DNA of 64,000 bases from Parasponia andersonii (GCA_002914805.1 JXTB01000348.1:204648-268647), one strand, 5' to 3'; shown: positions 1 to 11,055, numbered from the stretch's first letter. Notes: generated from the sequence alone by a model not told the origin. Numbers and translations: made by a program.

Positions 1-370
1 CAATGAGCATGTCATCCACATATATAAGTAGATATGTTGCTATACCATTGGCAAGCTTGTTGAATTATACGCAGTTGTCATGGTCGCTTATTATGAACTC
101 TACCTTGAGCATAAATTCATTGAACTATTTATACTACTGACGAGGTGATTGCTTATGATCATAAAGAGATTTCGTAAGAAAACACACCTTGTGCTCCTTT
201 CCTGGTTCTAAATAGCCCTAAGGTTGCTATATATAGATTGTTTCCTCTAATTCTCTATGTAAAAAGGAGTTTTCATATCCTTTTGCTCTAGTTCTAAATT
301 CTCATAAGTAACTAGAGAAAGTACAACTCTAATAAGATTATGTTTAATGACTGAAGAAAATACCTCGTTG
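1..370 (-). pseudogene. Ty1/copia reverse transcriptase fragment
   Basis: The complement of this stretch is colinear, by eye, with about 14010-14375, the reverse transcriptase region of the copia element at 12427-17514. Shared blocks include cagttgtcatg near base 75 and aaatagccctaa near base 210. No long frame is open, and the fragment is cut by the left edge of the window, so its parent element may extend to the left. It is a dead piece of the same copia family rather than a gene. Confidence 0.75.
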
Positions 371-951
371 AAATCATGAAATTGAACATAAGGCTTCAAA
401 ATATGACTAAATGTTCATCACCCCAATTATGCAGCTTAAATATGACTTAATGTTCCGTAACCATTCAAGTTTGTTTTCTACTTAAATGGAGATGAACATG
501 ACTTAGAACATACTTGGATGCACTTTTATTTTTTGTAATCTAGTTAAATAAATAAAAATTTGCAATTATTTTTTGGAAAATATGGTTGATAACATTATTT
601 TTATATTCTGTTTCAAAAAATTATAAACACAATTTTTTAAAAATAATGAAAGTGAAAAATTTTTTACTTCCAAAATTTTTTAAATAAAAAGTAAACACAA
701 AAGAGGTATTTTTAAAATAAATATATTTAAGTGGTAAATTAGTAAATAAACTTTTCAAAAAATATTTTTGTAAATAAAATTTTAAAAGTAATACTTTTCA
801 AATGGTAGTTTTCTAAATATATATATTAAATGATGTTTTTCTAAATAAACCTTACAAATGGTATGTTTACAATTAATATTTATAGTTACCAAGCATATTT
901 ATTTATTTTTAAATAAAAAATGATTCGGTGTGTTATCAAGCAATTTTCTTA
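371..951. other. AT-rich spacer, no gene
   Basis: No coding potential is seen. The stretch is dominated by short A and T runs. A block at about 413-447 (ending aattatgcagcttaaatatga) is repeated with few changes at about 1426-1460, just before the DUF1262 relic. This suggests a small duplication or that later insertions separated two once-adjacent pieces. Confidence 0.5.
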
Positions 952-961
952 TTTTTAGAAA

Positions 962-1297
962 GGGATAACTACAAAAAAAATATCCTGAAATTTGAGTGTT
1001 CTGTAATTTAAACCCTAAAGTTTGAACTCTGCAAAATAATACTCTGAGTTGACTTTTTGAATAACTTTAATTGATAAAATACAATAATATCCTCAAAATT
1101 AAGATGAATAATATGGATTAATCTACTTTTAATGGAGGATATTATTTTTTTTTCTAAAATTGGTTGAAAAATTTGTCTAGGGTATTCATTTTCAAAAATT
1201 CTTAATCTGAAGGTATTATTTTGTAGAGTCCAAACTTTAGGATTTAAATTACAGAATATGCAAATTTCAAGATTTTTTTTTTTTTTTGCAGATATTC
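962..1297. mobile_element. Non-autonomous Mutator-like MITE
   Basis: The ends form an inverted repeat of about 88 bp: the left arm 962-1050 reads as the complement of the right arm about 1207-1297 with scattered mismatches. Both arms share ctgtaatttaaa, cctaaagtttg and caaaataata. The outermost bases are ggataactac against gaatatctgc. A direct repeat tttttagaaa occurs at 952-961 and 1298-1307, the 9-10 bp target duplication expected of the Mutator superfamily. At 336 bp with no open frame it would depend on a transposase supplied elsewhere. Confidence 0.8.
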
Positions 1298-1479
1298 TTT
1301 TTAGAAATCTAAAACATAAACAAAATTTTTGTTTTTGTTTTCAATTTTTATAAAGAGAATATTTAAATTGTATCCAAGCATGGTCTTAATTTCCTCTTCA
1401 CTTTCATGGTTGTTTTTTGGGCTTCTTTCATCTACCTAATTATGCAGTTTAAATATGAAATATTTCGATAAAATTTTGC

Positions 1480-1780
1480 CCTATATGGGTAAGCTTGCTC
1501 CAACTCAATATCGGAAGACATCAAAACCGAAATTGGCCCTAGTTTCGTCACCAAATCAGTGGCTCCAAATTGTTGCCCTACAAAATCCCAAGCAAGAAAA
1601 GGTTGGGAAGTCTATACCTCAACTCCTGAAATTCCATCTAGAAGAAGCATCGGGCCTTGATACAAGCCTTCATTCTTGCCTTCCAAAGTTTGACTTCTCA
1701 TTAATCCACGCAACTCATTCTAACCATGTGGTTGTACGAAATGTTATTGTCCCTTCCTATTTATCAAAGAAGGATCACTA
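1480..1780 (+). pseudogene. DUF1262 relic (copy a), part of exon 2
   Basis: The + strand keeps weak but ordered similarity to exon 2 of the DUF1262 genes. It starts with gggtaagcttgctcc, like the exon 2 start of copy d (ggcaagcttgcacc). It then encodes EEASGLDTSL followed by LPKFDFS (about 1640-1710), matching EEAPGLKSSL and LPNLDFS of copy c, and VVVR where the family has VVVGKWYCP (about 1731). The middle of the exon is scrambled, the C-terminal half is absent and no exon 1 is seen upstream. It is the most decayed copy of the family here. Confidence 0.65.
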
Positions 1781-1790
1781 AAAGATAATC

Positions 1791-2743
1791 TCGGCTCTGC
1801 CATTTGGCAAAAACAAGTAATGGCTTAAGGCTTTTTACTAAGAAAGGCCCCCAAACTGCTCTTTTTGGTTATAATTTTTTTCCCTTTAAAACAAATAAAG
1901 TATAATAATAGCATAAATTTTAGCTACTAGTACTATTTATCAGATTTCAAATATCAGATATTCTTTGACCATTATATTCTCATTTTTTGTATGGTAAAAC
2001 ATCATATTTTAAAGGATGAAAATTAATTTATTTCTCTTCTCTTGGAAACTACAAACATATCTGTTAGGATAAAAATTTTTTTTTTCAACTTTGCATGCTT
2101 TCCTTTTAATTTTAGAGGAAACTCACTTTCTTCTTCATCAGTATTATGCATAAGATTTCTTTTCTTTCTTAAAACAAAAATCTGCTCCTTCTGAAGACTA
2201 CATATTATTAATAAAATAAATATTGAAAATATATTCTCAATATCAAGATCTAAACTCTCTTTAGTGTACTTTTCAAAATACAACATTTAAAATGGAAAAA
2301 AGTCTTTGGGACGATAGGAAAAAAAATTAAAAGGCCACGGAAGTAATTTGGAGATTTTTAAACTCCAAATTATGTTTTTCTAATTCTTTTCGTATTAATT
2401 TCCTAATTATTGTTTGTTGAATTTTATATTAGTTATTTTATTATTCTCATAATTTTTTTTTGAATAGGTCTCTTTCCAAATTTTTACCTAGGACCCCAAA
2501 ATAGCTTAAGTCAGCCCTGCAAAATAGCAAATGAGCAAATTAGCGAACTACCAAATGACTCATGAGTCGACATGGGAATAGATTTGAATCTCAGTGAAAC
2601 AGTGACTAGATTAATGCTTATATTATTGACCTCCAATAGATTGGTAGATTTCCTCCACATTTAATATGGAGGATATATTCGAGTTACACCAGCCAGATGC
2701 TTCTCCTATTGCCCAAGACTTGCAAGAGTTAAGCTAATCTCGT
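1791..2743. other. Intergenic spacer, nothing recognised
   Basis: AT-rich sequence with poly-A/T tracts and no convincing coding region. A short open frame on the - strand at 2023-2286 is lysine/isoleucine-rich low complexity and matches no family I know. Confidence 0.5.
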
Positions 2744-2851
2744 AAGGAAAACGATTGATGCGGGAGAAGTTGTCATTTATATTCTATGCTTTAGTTTCAA
2801 TAAGTGTAATAGAACTTAGACTCACTACTAATTTATTCTAACCCTCAGGAT
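2744..2851. repeat. 108-bp direct repeat, left copy
   Basis: This sequence (aaggaaaac to ccctcaggat) recurs at 12366-12472 with only a handful of differences. The first about 63 bp are not part of the neighbouring copia element; the last about 45 bp are the outer end of its LTR, which starts at 12427. The two copies bracket the truncated Tat element, so they mark a rearrangement and not a normal target duplication. Confidence 0.85.
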
Positions 2852-2854
2852 TAG

Positions 2855-3654
2855 TGTTGGAGCAGTTTTCACCAACTATTCACGTGTTTCTGAATTACTG
2901 ATATGTATCCTCAAACTGTCTATGTGTCCTTGCTATCCTTAAGAGCTTTCGACTTCAGGCAGGAATGGAGAGGCCGGAGAGGCCACCTGTAAAAACTCTC
3001 TGATGCTTAAGTCAGTTGTTTATCTTTGATTCAGGGTAGCAAAGATTTAATTTTTTTTTTTTGTATGAGTATATCTTTATCATTTTATACGTATACATAT
3101 CTATTTTTTGGGGACGCATGGCTCATATATATAGTCCTGGAACTGTAAACCTCATGGTTCTCAATTCTAGGACCGAATACCTTTTCTCATCAGGACTTAC
3201 TCCAGAGATCACGGGCCGAGATTACCGTGATTCTCTCTGCATCGTCGTGGCCTAGTTTCCACCGTCCCCTATGATTTGAGCCTATCAGGGGCAAGACTTT
3301 AACAAACCGCCGTTCTGTCAGGACGGTTTGTCCAATACGCGCACCTACTCAGGATCACATTAAATGTTCTGTCTAGGTCTGGAGCTGTGAGTTGCTTCCC
3401 ACTGTACTCTGATGGAAGACCCTTGAGGCTTCCGACCCTCAGCTGTCGAGGTAAGAATCGGACCGGCCCGAGTCCATCCAGGGTCTGGGATGGGCTCGGC
3501 CCTATCCTCAGACAGCCTATGGGCCAATGTGATACCACGCGCGCGTGGCCTTTAATTAGTCACTCTAGATACGTGTCGGACGGTGTACCCTGTTTATGAC
3601 ATGTTCTGCCACTTAATCGTCTACGTGGTGTATGATTTAGAAACAGGTCCCACA
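2855..3654 (-). repeat. Tat-element 3-prime LTR
   Basis: Begins tgttggagcag and ends gtcccaca (TG...CA). It aligns along its length with 35871-36699, the LTR of the second Tat copy. Immediately inside lies a polypyrimidine stretch (actacccccatttccct), which on the element strand is the polypurine tract next to a 3-prime LTR. This fixes the element as - strand. Confidence 0.8.
3126..3133 (-). promoter_or_regulatory. Likely LTR TATA box (genomic RNA promoter)
   Basis: TATATATA sits in a block (ggctcatatatatagtcctg) that is conserved at 36168-36175 in the second Tat LTR. It is a plausible TATA box for the - strand genomic transcript. The position is inferred; no start site can be read from sequence. 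Confidence 0.45.
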
Positions 3655-3680
3655 ACTACCCCCATTTCCCTATTTGATGG
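3655..3680 (-). other. Polypurine tract of the Tat element
   Basis: The + strand reads actacccccatttccct just inside the LTR; on the - strand this is a purine-rich run directly before the 3-prime LTR, where plus-strand DNA synthesis is primed. The same layout recurs at 36700-36720 in the second copy. Confidence 0.6.
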
Positions 3681-3865
3681 ATTCGTATCCATCAAGTGGG
3701 GAAATTGTTTCTCTATTTCTCCAATTTGAGGGATACACGTGACTCCCTAATTGCCAACACGGGGGCACGCCATCCCGTGTCACAATTTTTTCAATTTTTA
3801 AAATTCTGACGCTTCGGTCTCCCTTGCTCTACTCTTCTCTAGGAAAAACTCTTCGGCTCTCCTTC

Positions 3866-3873
3866 TATAAAAG
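3866..3873 (+). promoter_or_regulatory. TATA box of the antisense gene
   Basis: TATAAAAG stands 131 bp upstream of the ATG at 3997, inside the element but outside the LTR. The surrounding block (ctctataaaagccgcatttatgctcatt) is conserved in the second Tat copy near 36910, where the box has decayed to CATAAAAG. It would drive transcription opposite to the retroelement RNA. Inference from sequence and spacing. Confidence 0.55.
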
Positions 3874-4520
3874 CCGCATTTATGCTCATTTCTTACTTTA
3901 CAAAAATCTCCAAGTATTTCAGCTTTCTCAAATCTTAGGGTTTCTGCATCTCCTTTTTCCTAGAACCTTTCGTCTTCTTCGATCACATCTAATACGATGG
4001 CCCTGGAACTGAGTCAGATTCTCCGCCCAGTCACAGATTCCGAATTAGGGTCATTAAGGAGGCAACTCTGCTTCTTAGGTGGAGTCACTTTAGAGAGGAT
4101 CGACAGCCCAACAGACTGGTACCTTTGCCCATCGTTCTGGGGAGGCAACATCTGGAGTGGTTGCGGTTTCCTCTCCCTCCTTTGATCCATCTGTTCTTTA
4201 GCCTCACGGAGATTCATCCGAAACAGCTCAACGCTAACGGAATCATGATCTTGATAGGGCTTTCTGCCTTGTCAGTCCTCTATAACATACATATAGACCT
4301 GGAGGTGGTCTTTTATGGCTACAAACTCACCCTCATCCAAAAAAGAGCTCCTACCCCACTTTTTACCTTCAATTGCTCTCGAGACGCCATATTTTCTGGG
4401 ACTTGCCGAGGTCGGACAAGCAATGGGACTCTCACTTTAGGCTGTACACCGTCGGAGGGGCGTGATGCTCTCCTTGGGTGAATAGGGAGTACTTCCATGT
4501 TCCTTCGTTTTTTTTGCAGA

Positions 4521-4604
4521 GTAAGTATTAAGTCATGATTTTTGGGTCTACGTTTACCTCGTCCGTTATTACTTACAATATTTTTCCTTGTGCAATCTCT
4601 GCAG
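4521..4604 (+). other. Intron 1 of the antisense gene
   Basis: Starts GTAAGTATT, ends in a T-rich tract and TCTCTGCAG; 84 bp. The reading frame after it opens with EESRFEPQLSAGRLNELERI. The upstream frame is already damaged, so phase cannot be checked. Confidence 0.6.
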
Positions 4605-5014
4605 AAGAAAGCAGATTTGAGCCACAATTGTCAGCGGGGCGGCTTAACGAGCTGGAAAGGATCGTCATTTTTGGGTCCCCCGAGGATTGCCGACACATCC
4701 AGGCCACCCTGAACCCTCAGGTGATGAATATGATGCTCAGGATGATCTCATACCTTCCTTCCCGCTGGATACCTGGGTCCTCACAATACACTTGCGGAGT
4801 CAGCTTGACGCCCCGGCTCTGAACCAGTTCCGTCGTGATAAGCAGAGTCGCATCGCCATAGTGGGTCGTTAGGTTACGGTGTTGAGCCAGTTGGCGGGTC
4901 CCTGCGACCTGGTGGCGCCGACTAGCCACGAGCTCGAAGAGGCCGTGAGGCTCGTGGTCGAGGAGTGCATCAGGCTCCGTAGAGAGGAATCTACTGCCCC
5001 CAACAGAGTTAAGA

Positions 5015-5074
5015 GTGAGTTCATTTTTTCATTCTGGAGATGTGTGTTCTAACTACGTTGCTTGTTCTTTATAG
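5015..5074 (+). other. Intron 2 of the antisense gene
   Basis: Donor AGA/GTGAGTT, acceptor TTCTTTATAG; 60 bp, short for a plant intron. The downstream exon continues as DSDARPSTDPSPAKG. Confidence 0.55.
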
Positions 5075-5945
5075 ATTCTGATGCACGCCCTTCAACAGAC
5101 CCCTCTCCAGCCAAGGGAAGTGTCGCAACGCACAAGGCTCGATCCAAGGCATCTGCTGGTCGGTGCTTTGTGGTGTCCTCAGAGGATGAGGCACCTGCAA
5201 TCCCCTCCTCCAGCACAAGCGGATCTCCGACTTGGGATACGACGGCCATAAAAGTCATTTATGGTAAGGGGGCACCTTTGAGCCTGCCTGGGGGTTCCGC
5301 CGCTCCGACCTCTTCCTCCCCCCACTCCGGTTCGAAGACAAGCACGGGGTCTGGTGCTGCTTGCCCTGTGGGGAGATCACTAAGCTCAGTGGGGGGCCTC
5401 CGAGGTTGAAATCTTGCCTGTCCTCCCCTCCTCTGGTCCCAATAAAGCGGCGTCACGAGACCGACTCATCCAAAGAGAAGAAGGGCCCGGCAGGGAAGAA
5501 GGGCATAATTGCCCCCTCTTCCGATAGTGATAATGATAGGGCCACGCTGACCCTCATGAGGAGGAGAAGGTTCATGCGCGGAGGCCCATCAGGGGGAACT
5601 GATCAAGACAAAATTGAAAAATCACATTCAGATAGGGCTTCAATGGGGTCGGCAACCGAAACTGTTGATGCAGCGATAGTCGCCGTGGTGTCTTCTGCTG
5701 AGGATGCACCGCCCCCAGCTGTCGCCAAAGGCACGCTCAGCGATGCCCAGCTTTCTACCGTCCCCACCACCACTGCTTCGGGAGCGTGTCCGATGGGAGG
5801 AGAGGGTGTCCTCACAGTTGGCGGGGTAGAGTCGCGTTCCTCTGACGCAGACAATGCCCAAGGGGAGGGTCTAGCTACAGAGCCCGAGCTGGAGGTGCTC
5901 TCCTTGGAGAACGTCGAGTTCATTGCTGGCCGTAACATTGCGCAG

Positions 5946-6026
5946 GTTTGGCTCATCTGGCGGCAACTTGCATTTTTTTTTTTGCATCCCCGCTGAACAT
6001 TGACTTCCCTTTCTTGTATCTTGTAG
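5946..6026 (+). other. Intron 3 of the antisense gene
   Basis: Donor GCGCAG/GTTTGG, long T tract, acceptor TATCTTGTAG; 81 bp, phase 0. Joining 5945 to 6027 keeps one frame: ...GRNIAQ then LAAIQSFYFSRVRELTGEL, leading into the coiled coil. This is the clearest of the three introns. Confidence 0.7.
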
Positions 6027-7079
6027 CTAGCTGCCATCCAGTCCTTTTATTTTTCTCGCGTCAGGGAGCTGACCGGGGAGTTGAACTCCCGTTCTGCGCT
6101 AGCAGAGCGGAGCGAGACTGCCCTTGCCAAGTTGAGGGCCGACTTTAACTTGTATCAGAGCCTGGATGAGGCTAGGCTCAGCAGCGCAGTGGCTCATGCT
6201 CTTAGTGTCGAGAGGGTCAGGTGCGAGGAGCTGGTTACAAAATTGGCCGAGACAGAGGCCGGCAGGCTCGCTCAATCCAAGGTCGCCAGACTGGCCCAGG
6301 ACAAGCTCAGGGCCGAGATGGGGCTGGCCTTCATCGCTCGCGACAGGGCTATTAATGATGCCAAAGAGGCGAGGAAGCCCGAGGTGAAAGCCAAACTAGA
6401 AGCCCATTCCCTTTAGCGCAGACTCGATTGGTCCAATGAGGTAAACCGACTTCTTTGTTTGGATCACAAAAAATTGATGGGGGCTCATGCAGAGCTGTCT
6501 TGAAAGCACGGCGAAGATTTCGCTGACATTAACACTCTTTTGGTCGACTTGTTGCAGTGGCAAATGGAGCTGAGGCTGGCAGTGCTGAGGGATAGACTGG
6601 CAGATACGGAGAAGCTGAAGACGAGGTACCAGAGACAGGTGGATGTTCTTTCTGCGGAGAGCTACAGGTCTGGCTGAGAGAACATGGAGTTCGAAGGCCA
6701 TGCGGAGGTGGTAACGCCAGACCAGTTTGATGAGCAGAAAGGCATCGAGAGGGACCATTATTCCATCAAGCACTACATGCAGTAGCTAGAGGATGAGATC
6801 AACATCGTGTACCCTGCTGATATGCTGAAGATGCTCAACGAGGAAAAAAATGGGCCCTCTACATCCACCTCAATTACCAAAGAGATTGTCCTCGCTTCTG
6901 GTCCGCTAGAGCAAGCCCCGAAGGTTCCTTGCGGTCAGCCTGATCTTGGGGCCTCAACTGGTCATGGGACTGGCGCGGTTATTTTGTCCAGTGATGAATC
7001 CGACCTTAGTACGCCGCCCTCTACCAGAGCTGGTCCAAGTGCCGAAACCGGCTACACTCCCCTAGCTGGAGGTAATTAG

Positions 7080-7718
7080 GGCCACTTGCTCTATGTATTT
7101 GTAAAGTAGACCCTCGTTGTAACCATTTGTTTAAATAATAGAAACCGTGCTTTTTTCCAAGTTTACTCCATTTTCTTACTATTTTCGTTGACCGTATTTA
7201 GTGTTAGGGTCAGATATCGTACATGACGCTATTCCCTTGTCGGCAGCGCAACCAGTATTTGGGTTTGACTCGGTTGTATATAATTTTGTGTTCTTAGTGA
7301 ATTCTCCTCGTACTTTGATTGACAAGATTTACTTTGGAGATCGGGATATGAGTTTCAGCTCATCCAGTTTTGAGGATGTATAACCTCTATTATGACTTGT
7401 CCTAGCAGAATTCGACCCACATGTATGGCTGGACTTCTCTGACCCCAAATAGAAACACACCAGAAACTAGCTCCAGGGGTTGGTTGACCACTGTTTGGAC
7501 CCATCGCTGCAGAAGAGAAGGTCTGGGCTCGGCTCTCATCGAGAGCGAATAGGGCACTACCACTCTGATGTGTCCCTGCAAGTCCATCCAAGACCTGCCT
7601 CTTATAAGTAGAGCATCCGGGTGCGTGTCTTTGCCGAACACGTATTTTATATTTTAGGAAATAATAAACAGAGTTTGATTTTAACTTCTGTCTTCATGCC
7701 TGATCTTGTATTGGACTA
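7080..7718. other. Non-coding part of the Tat element downstream of the antisense gene
   Basis: No open frame of note. It follows the antisense stop codon, contains aataat-type AT-rich signals near 7130 that could serve 3-prime end formation of the + transcript, and leads into the 75-bp tandem array. Confidence 0.4.
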
Positions 7719-8230
7719 CTTCCAATAGGTAGGCTCCGACTCTGTTCACTCCCAGTTCACGCATAATTAAACTGCTCTCTGGGTAGGGTCTGCTTCCAAC
7801 TGGTAGGCTCTAACTTTGTTCACTCCCAGTTCACGCGTAATTAAACCACTCTCTGGGTAGGGTCTGCTTCCAATGAGTAGACCCAGACCCTGCTTTCCTT
7901 TGTCTCGCACGTGGCTAAAACGCCTTCTGGAGAGGGTCTACTTCCAACGGGTGGACACTAACTCCGTTTTCGTTTAGCTTTTCGTATAGCTAAGGCGCTC
8001 TTTAGGGAGGGTCTACTTCCAATGGATGGACCCTGACCCTTTTTTCTTTTAGCTTTTTGTATAGCTAAGATGCTCCTTAGGGAGGGCCTACTTCCAATGG
8101 GTAGACCATATCCCTGCTTTCATTTAGCCTTTTGTATAGCTAAGATGCTCTTTAGGGAGGGTCCACTTCCAACGGGTAGACCCTATCCTTGCTTCTCTTT
8201 GAGGGCAGGCTGCAAGCTCCCGTCGCGTGG
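7719..8230. repeat. 75-bp tandem repeat array, about seven units
   Basis: The block cttccaa plus a following grtagacc-like segment restarts at 7719, 7793, 7866, 7941, 8016, 8091 and 8166, spacings of 74, 73, 75, 75, 75 and 75. Later units share tttagctttttgtatagctaag and gctctttagggaggg. Tandem arrays at this place are typical of Tat elements. Confidence 0.85.
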
Positions 8231-8233
8231 CTT

Positions 8234-8640
8234 TTTCTTATTCGTACGTTTTCTCGGGCTATTGGCAAGCCTTTTATTGTACGATGTGATTCCCATAGTA
8301 CGATCGTTTTTGAGGTCTACTGGCAAGTTTTTGGTTGTACAGCTCTTTCCTCTTCATATATTTTCTCGGGCCATCGGCTAACATTTTATTGCACGATGTG
8401 ATTCCCATTGTACGATCTTTATGAGGTCTACTGGTAAATTTTTGGTTACGCAGCTCTTTCCTCTTCGTACGTTTTCTCGGGCCATCGGCTAACATTTTAT
8501 TGCACGATGTGATTCCCGTAGTACGATCTTTATGAGGTCTGCTAGCAAGTTTTTGGTTGTGCAGTTCTTTCTTCTTCGTACATTTTCTCGGGTAATGGGC
8601 AAGCGATGTGATCCCCGCAGTACGATCTTTGATTGCACGA
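8234..8640. repeat. 111-bp tandem repeat array, three and a half units
   Basis: Units of about 111 bp begin near 8240, 8351, 8462 and 8573, each with ttttctcggg, gatgtgattccc, gtacgatc and tttttggtt in the same order; the last is truncated. It has no sequence in common with the adjacent 75-bp array. Confidence 0.85.
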
Positions 8641-8789
8641 ATAGTGCGTGGGGTCTGCCACTATGGGCAGACCCATTTTCCATAGCAATCCAAAGGATAA
8701 ATCCGTTTGGCAAAAAACTTGACCTGTTTTAGAATTAAGATTTTTAATAATATAAGCATTTACATAGGTCTTACAATATTTACATGTGT

Positions 8790-9943
8790 TTCACACGTGA
8801 TACTTTTTCAAGTGCTGAGCGTTCCACATGTTCGGTAGGCTCTTTCCGATTTTGAGTTCTTTCAGGACATACACACCATTGTCAAGTGCTTTGATCACCT
8901 CATAGGGTCCAACCCAATTGGAGTCTAGCTTCGAGGAATTCTCTGTTCTGACCTTCAAGATCCAATCCCCGGCATTAAATCAACGAGCGCTAACCTTCTT
9001 TACGTAGTAGGACCTGGCCTGCTAGTGGTACGAGGCCAGGTGGACCAGGGCCATATTTCTCGTTTCTTCCAGGAGGTCCGTATTGTGGCTTAGCTGCTGC
9101 TCGTTCAACAGGGCATCTCTTACCACTTCGGAGCGAAGGGTCGGGAGGCCATTCTCAGTCGGGATCACAGCCTCTGACCCTAAGACTATGGCGAATGGCA
9201 TTCTTCCTGTCGACCTCTGCTCCGTGGTTCGATAGGCTTGTACAATGGCCGGTAGCTCTTCTAACCACCAGTCTTTAGCCTCCTGCAAGTTCTTTTTGAT
9301 ATTGCTAAATATGGCCTTGTTCGTTGCCTCTGCTTGGCCGTTTCCCTGAGAGTAGTTCACGGATGAGAAGCTTAGCCTTATATCATAGAGCTCACATAGT
9401 TCCTTAAGCTTAGTATTCTGGAACTGTGTGTCATGATCAGCGTGTATCTCTTTCGGAATCCCGTATCGACAGATTATGTTTTTCCAAATAAAGTTAATTG
9501 TGTCTCTCTTACTAATGGTCGCGTAGGCTTCAGCCTCTACCTATTTGGTGAAATAATCTATGGCCAGCAAGACGTACCTTCTTCCCCTTGGACTTCTGGA
9601 GAGCTCACTGACGATGTCCAGGTCTCATTTGGCAAAAGGCCAAGGAGTTATGTTCGAATGAAGTTCCTCCGCGGGTCGGCATTTTATAAGGGCGAACCTC
9701 TAGCACTTATCACATTTCTTGACAAATCGGGCCACCTCAGTCATCATGTATGACCAGAAGTATCCAGCCGTTAGAACCTTGTGGGCAAGGCTACGTCTAC
9801 CAGAATGGTTGCCATATACTCCCTCGTGGATTTCCTCCATCAGTTTCTACGCTTCGACGGAACCTACACACTGCAACATCGGCCCCATTGTCGATCTCTT
9901 ATACAGTCACTCCCCCACTATCGAGTATCTGGCAGCCTTCAGT
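8790..9943 (-). pseudogene. Tat integrase, decayed
   Basis: The - strand encodes the integrase core and C-terminal part: DYFTK, then YGIPKEIHADHDTQF in place of the usual ...DNGxQF (about 9430-9490), then SQGNGQAEATNKAIF and ELPAIVQAYRTTEQRSTGRMPF (9022-9360). This enzyme joins the element DNA to chromosomes through a D,D(35)E active site. The SxGNGQAExxNK motif is intact, but stops interrupt the core (for example AK*DLD near 9620, where W is expected) and the C-terminal tail is out of frame. Confidence 0.8.
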
Positions 9944-11055
9944 CTAATTGACCTTTTTCTTGGGGTCCGCGGGCAGGTTACCTAATGCCAAATATTGGGT
10001 GATGGGTTTCATCCACCCCTCGTCTGCGGAGCCGGTTGCAAATACATGGTGTGCAGGGGTCTCCGAAGAGTCCTTCATGCCCTCGCCCTCTAGGAGAATC
10101 TCTGCATGTCCAGCAGTCTCCCCGATTAACGCGCTCTTAACTAGCTCGTCGGCCTTCTGGTTCATCTCCCTGGGAATCTGTTCGATATTGAAACTGCTAG
10201 AGCAGGCTTTCGCCCCCATTACCTTGGAGAAGTACCTGTGTAATCTCCGCTCTTTTACTTCGAAGTCTCCCCTGACCTAACCCGCGATCAACTGCGAGTC
10301 GGTCTTCACTGTGATGCTCTCCACTCCGAAGTGTAGAGCCAGTTCAAGACCTTGCAGCAGTGCCTCGTACTTTGCCTCGTTATTTGTTGCCTGGAAATCG
10401 AGCCTCAAAACTTTCTCTACCCTGAGTCCTGTTAGGGTCTACAGGACTATCCCGATACCTGACCCCGAGGGTTCGTGGATCTGTCAGTGTAGAGGGTCCA
10501 GGCTAAAGAGGTGTGACGCTGAGACGTCTGGAGTAGGTCGTGTAGCTCACCGAAGGATTTGATTTCCACCAGGAAATCCGCCATGACTTGCCCTTTCTTC
10601 GCCACTCGAGACCGATACTCGATGTCGTATATTCCCAGTTCGATAGCCCACTTGGTTAGTCGTCCCGATAGGTCTGGCTTGGCCAAGATTTATCGGATGG
10701 GGAAATCCGTATACACAGTGGCCGAGTGTGCCTCAAAATATTACATAAGTCTTTTCTTAGCATTGACCAAAGCGAGGGCCAGTTTTTCTGCCACACTGTA
10801 TTGTATCTCAGCATCTTGGAGCATGCGGCTCGTATAAAACACCGACTTCTGCCTGTTATCTTCCTCGACGAATAGTATAGCGCTGATTGCTACTTCAGAC
10901 ACTACTAAATAAGCGTAAAGGTGCTCCCCCTCTGCTGGGGAAGCCAAGATAGGCGGACGACTTAAGTACAGCTTGAGATCTGTCAGTGCCTTGTCCTGCT
11001 CCTCCCCCCAGACGATAGTGGAGCTTCTTTTTAGGCACTGGAAGAAAGGTTGCAT
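9944..11055 (-). pseudogene. Tat RNase H region, decayed
   Basis: The - strand reads first the RNase H fused to reverse transcriptase (10741-11055: LKLYLSRPPILASP, YLVVSEVAISAILF, VFYTSRMLQDAE, YSVAEKLALALV), then WAIELGIYDIEYRSR (about 10600). Around 9944-10440 a second region follows with FNIEQIPREMNQKADELVK. Tat elements carry a second, archaeal-like RNase H after the first; the 9944-10440 part fits that. Stops are present between the open segments. Confidence 0.75.

Larger units (their letters stand above)
3997..7079 (+). pseudogene. Antisense retroelement gene, PF04195-type N terminus plus coiled coil
   Basis: Runs against the element's own pol genes. From ATG 3997 the product begins MALELSQILRPV; around 4150-4330 it encodes LRFPLPPLIHLFFSLT and HPKQLNANGIMILIG, the signature of the plant 'putative gypsy type transposon' family (PF04195). 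A Ser/Pro-rich acidic linker follows (5075-5940), then a long Ala/Glu/Arg heptad-rich coiled coil (about 6027-6415 and, with stops, to 6790), ending at TAG 7077-7079. Three introns with GT-AG ends are visible. Frameshifts near 4135 and 4370 and later stops (6414, 6501, 6675, 6783) break it. Function unknown; this family is known as an accessory antisense ORF of Tat-type elements. Confidence 0.75.

Noticed and set aside
1455..1781. Open frame of 108 codons as a real small gene
   Set aside because: It coincides with decayed DUF1262 exon 2 sequence, starts at an ATG with no family counterpart, and lacks the rest of the domain.
5603..6037. Open frame of 144 codons on the - strand
   Set aside because: It is the shadow of the spliced + strand antisense gene, has Ser/Thr-rich composition that mirrors it, and matches no family.
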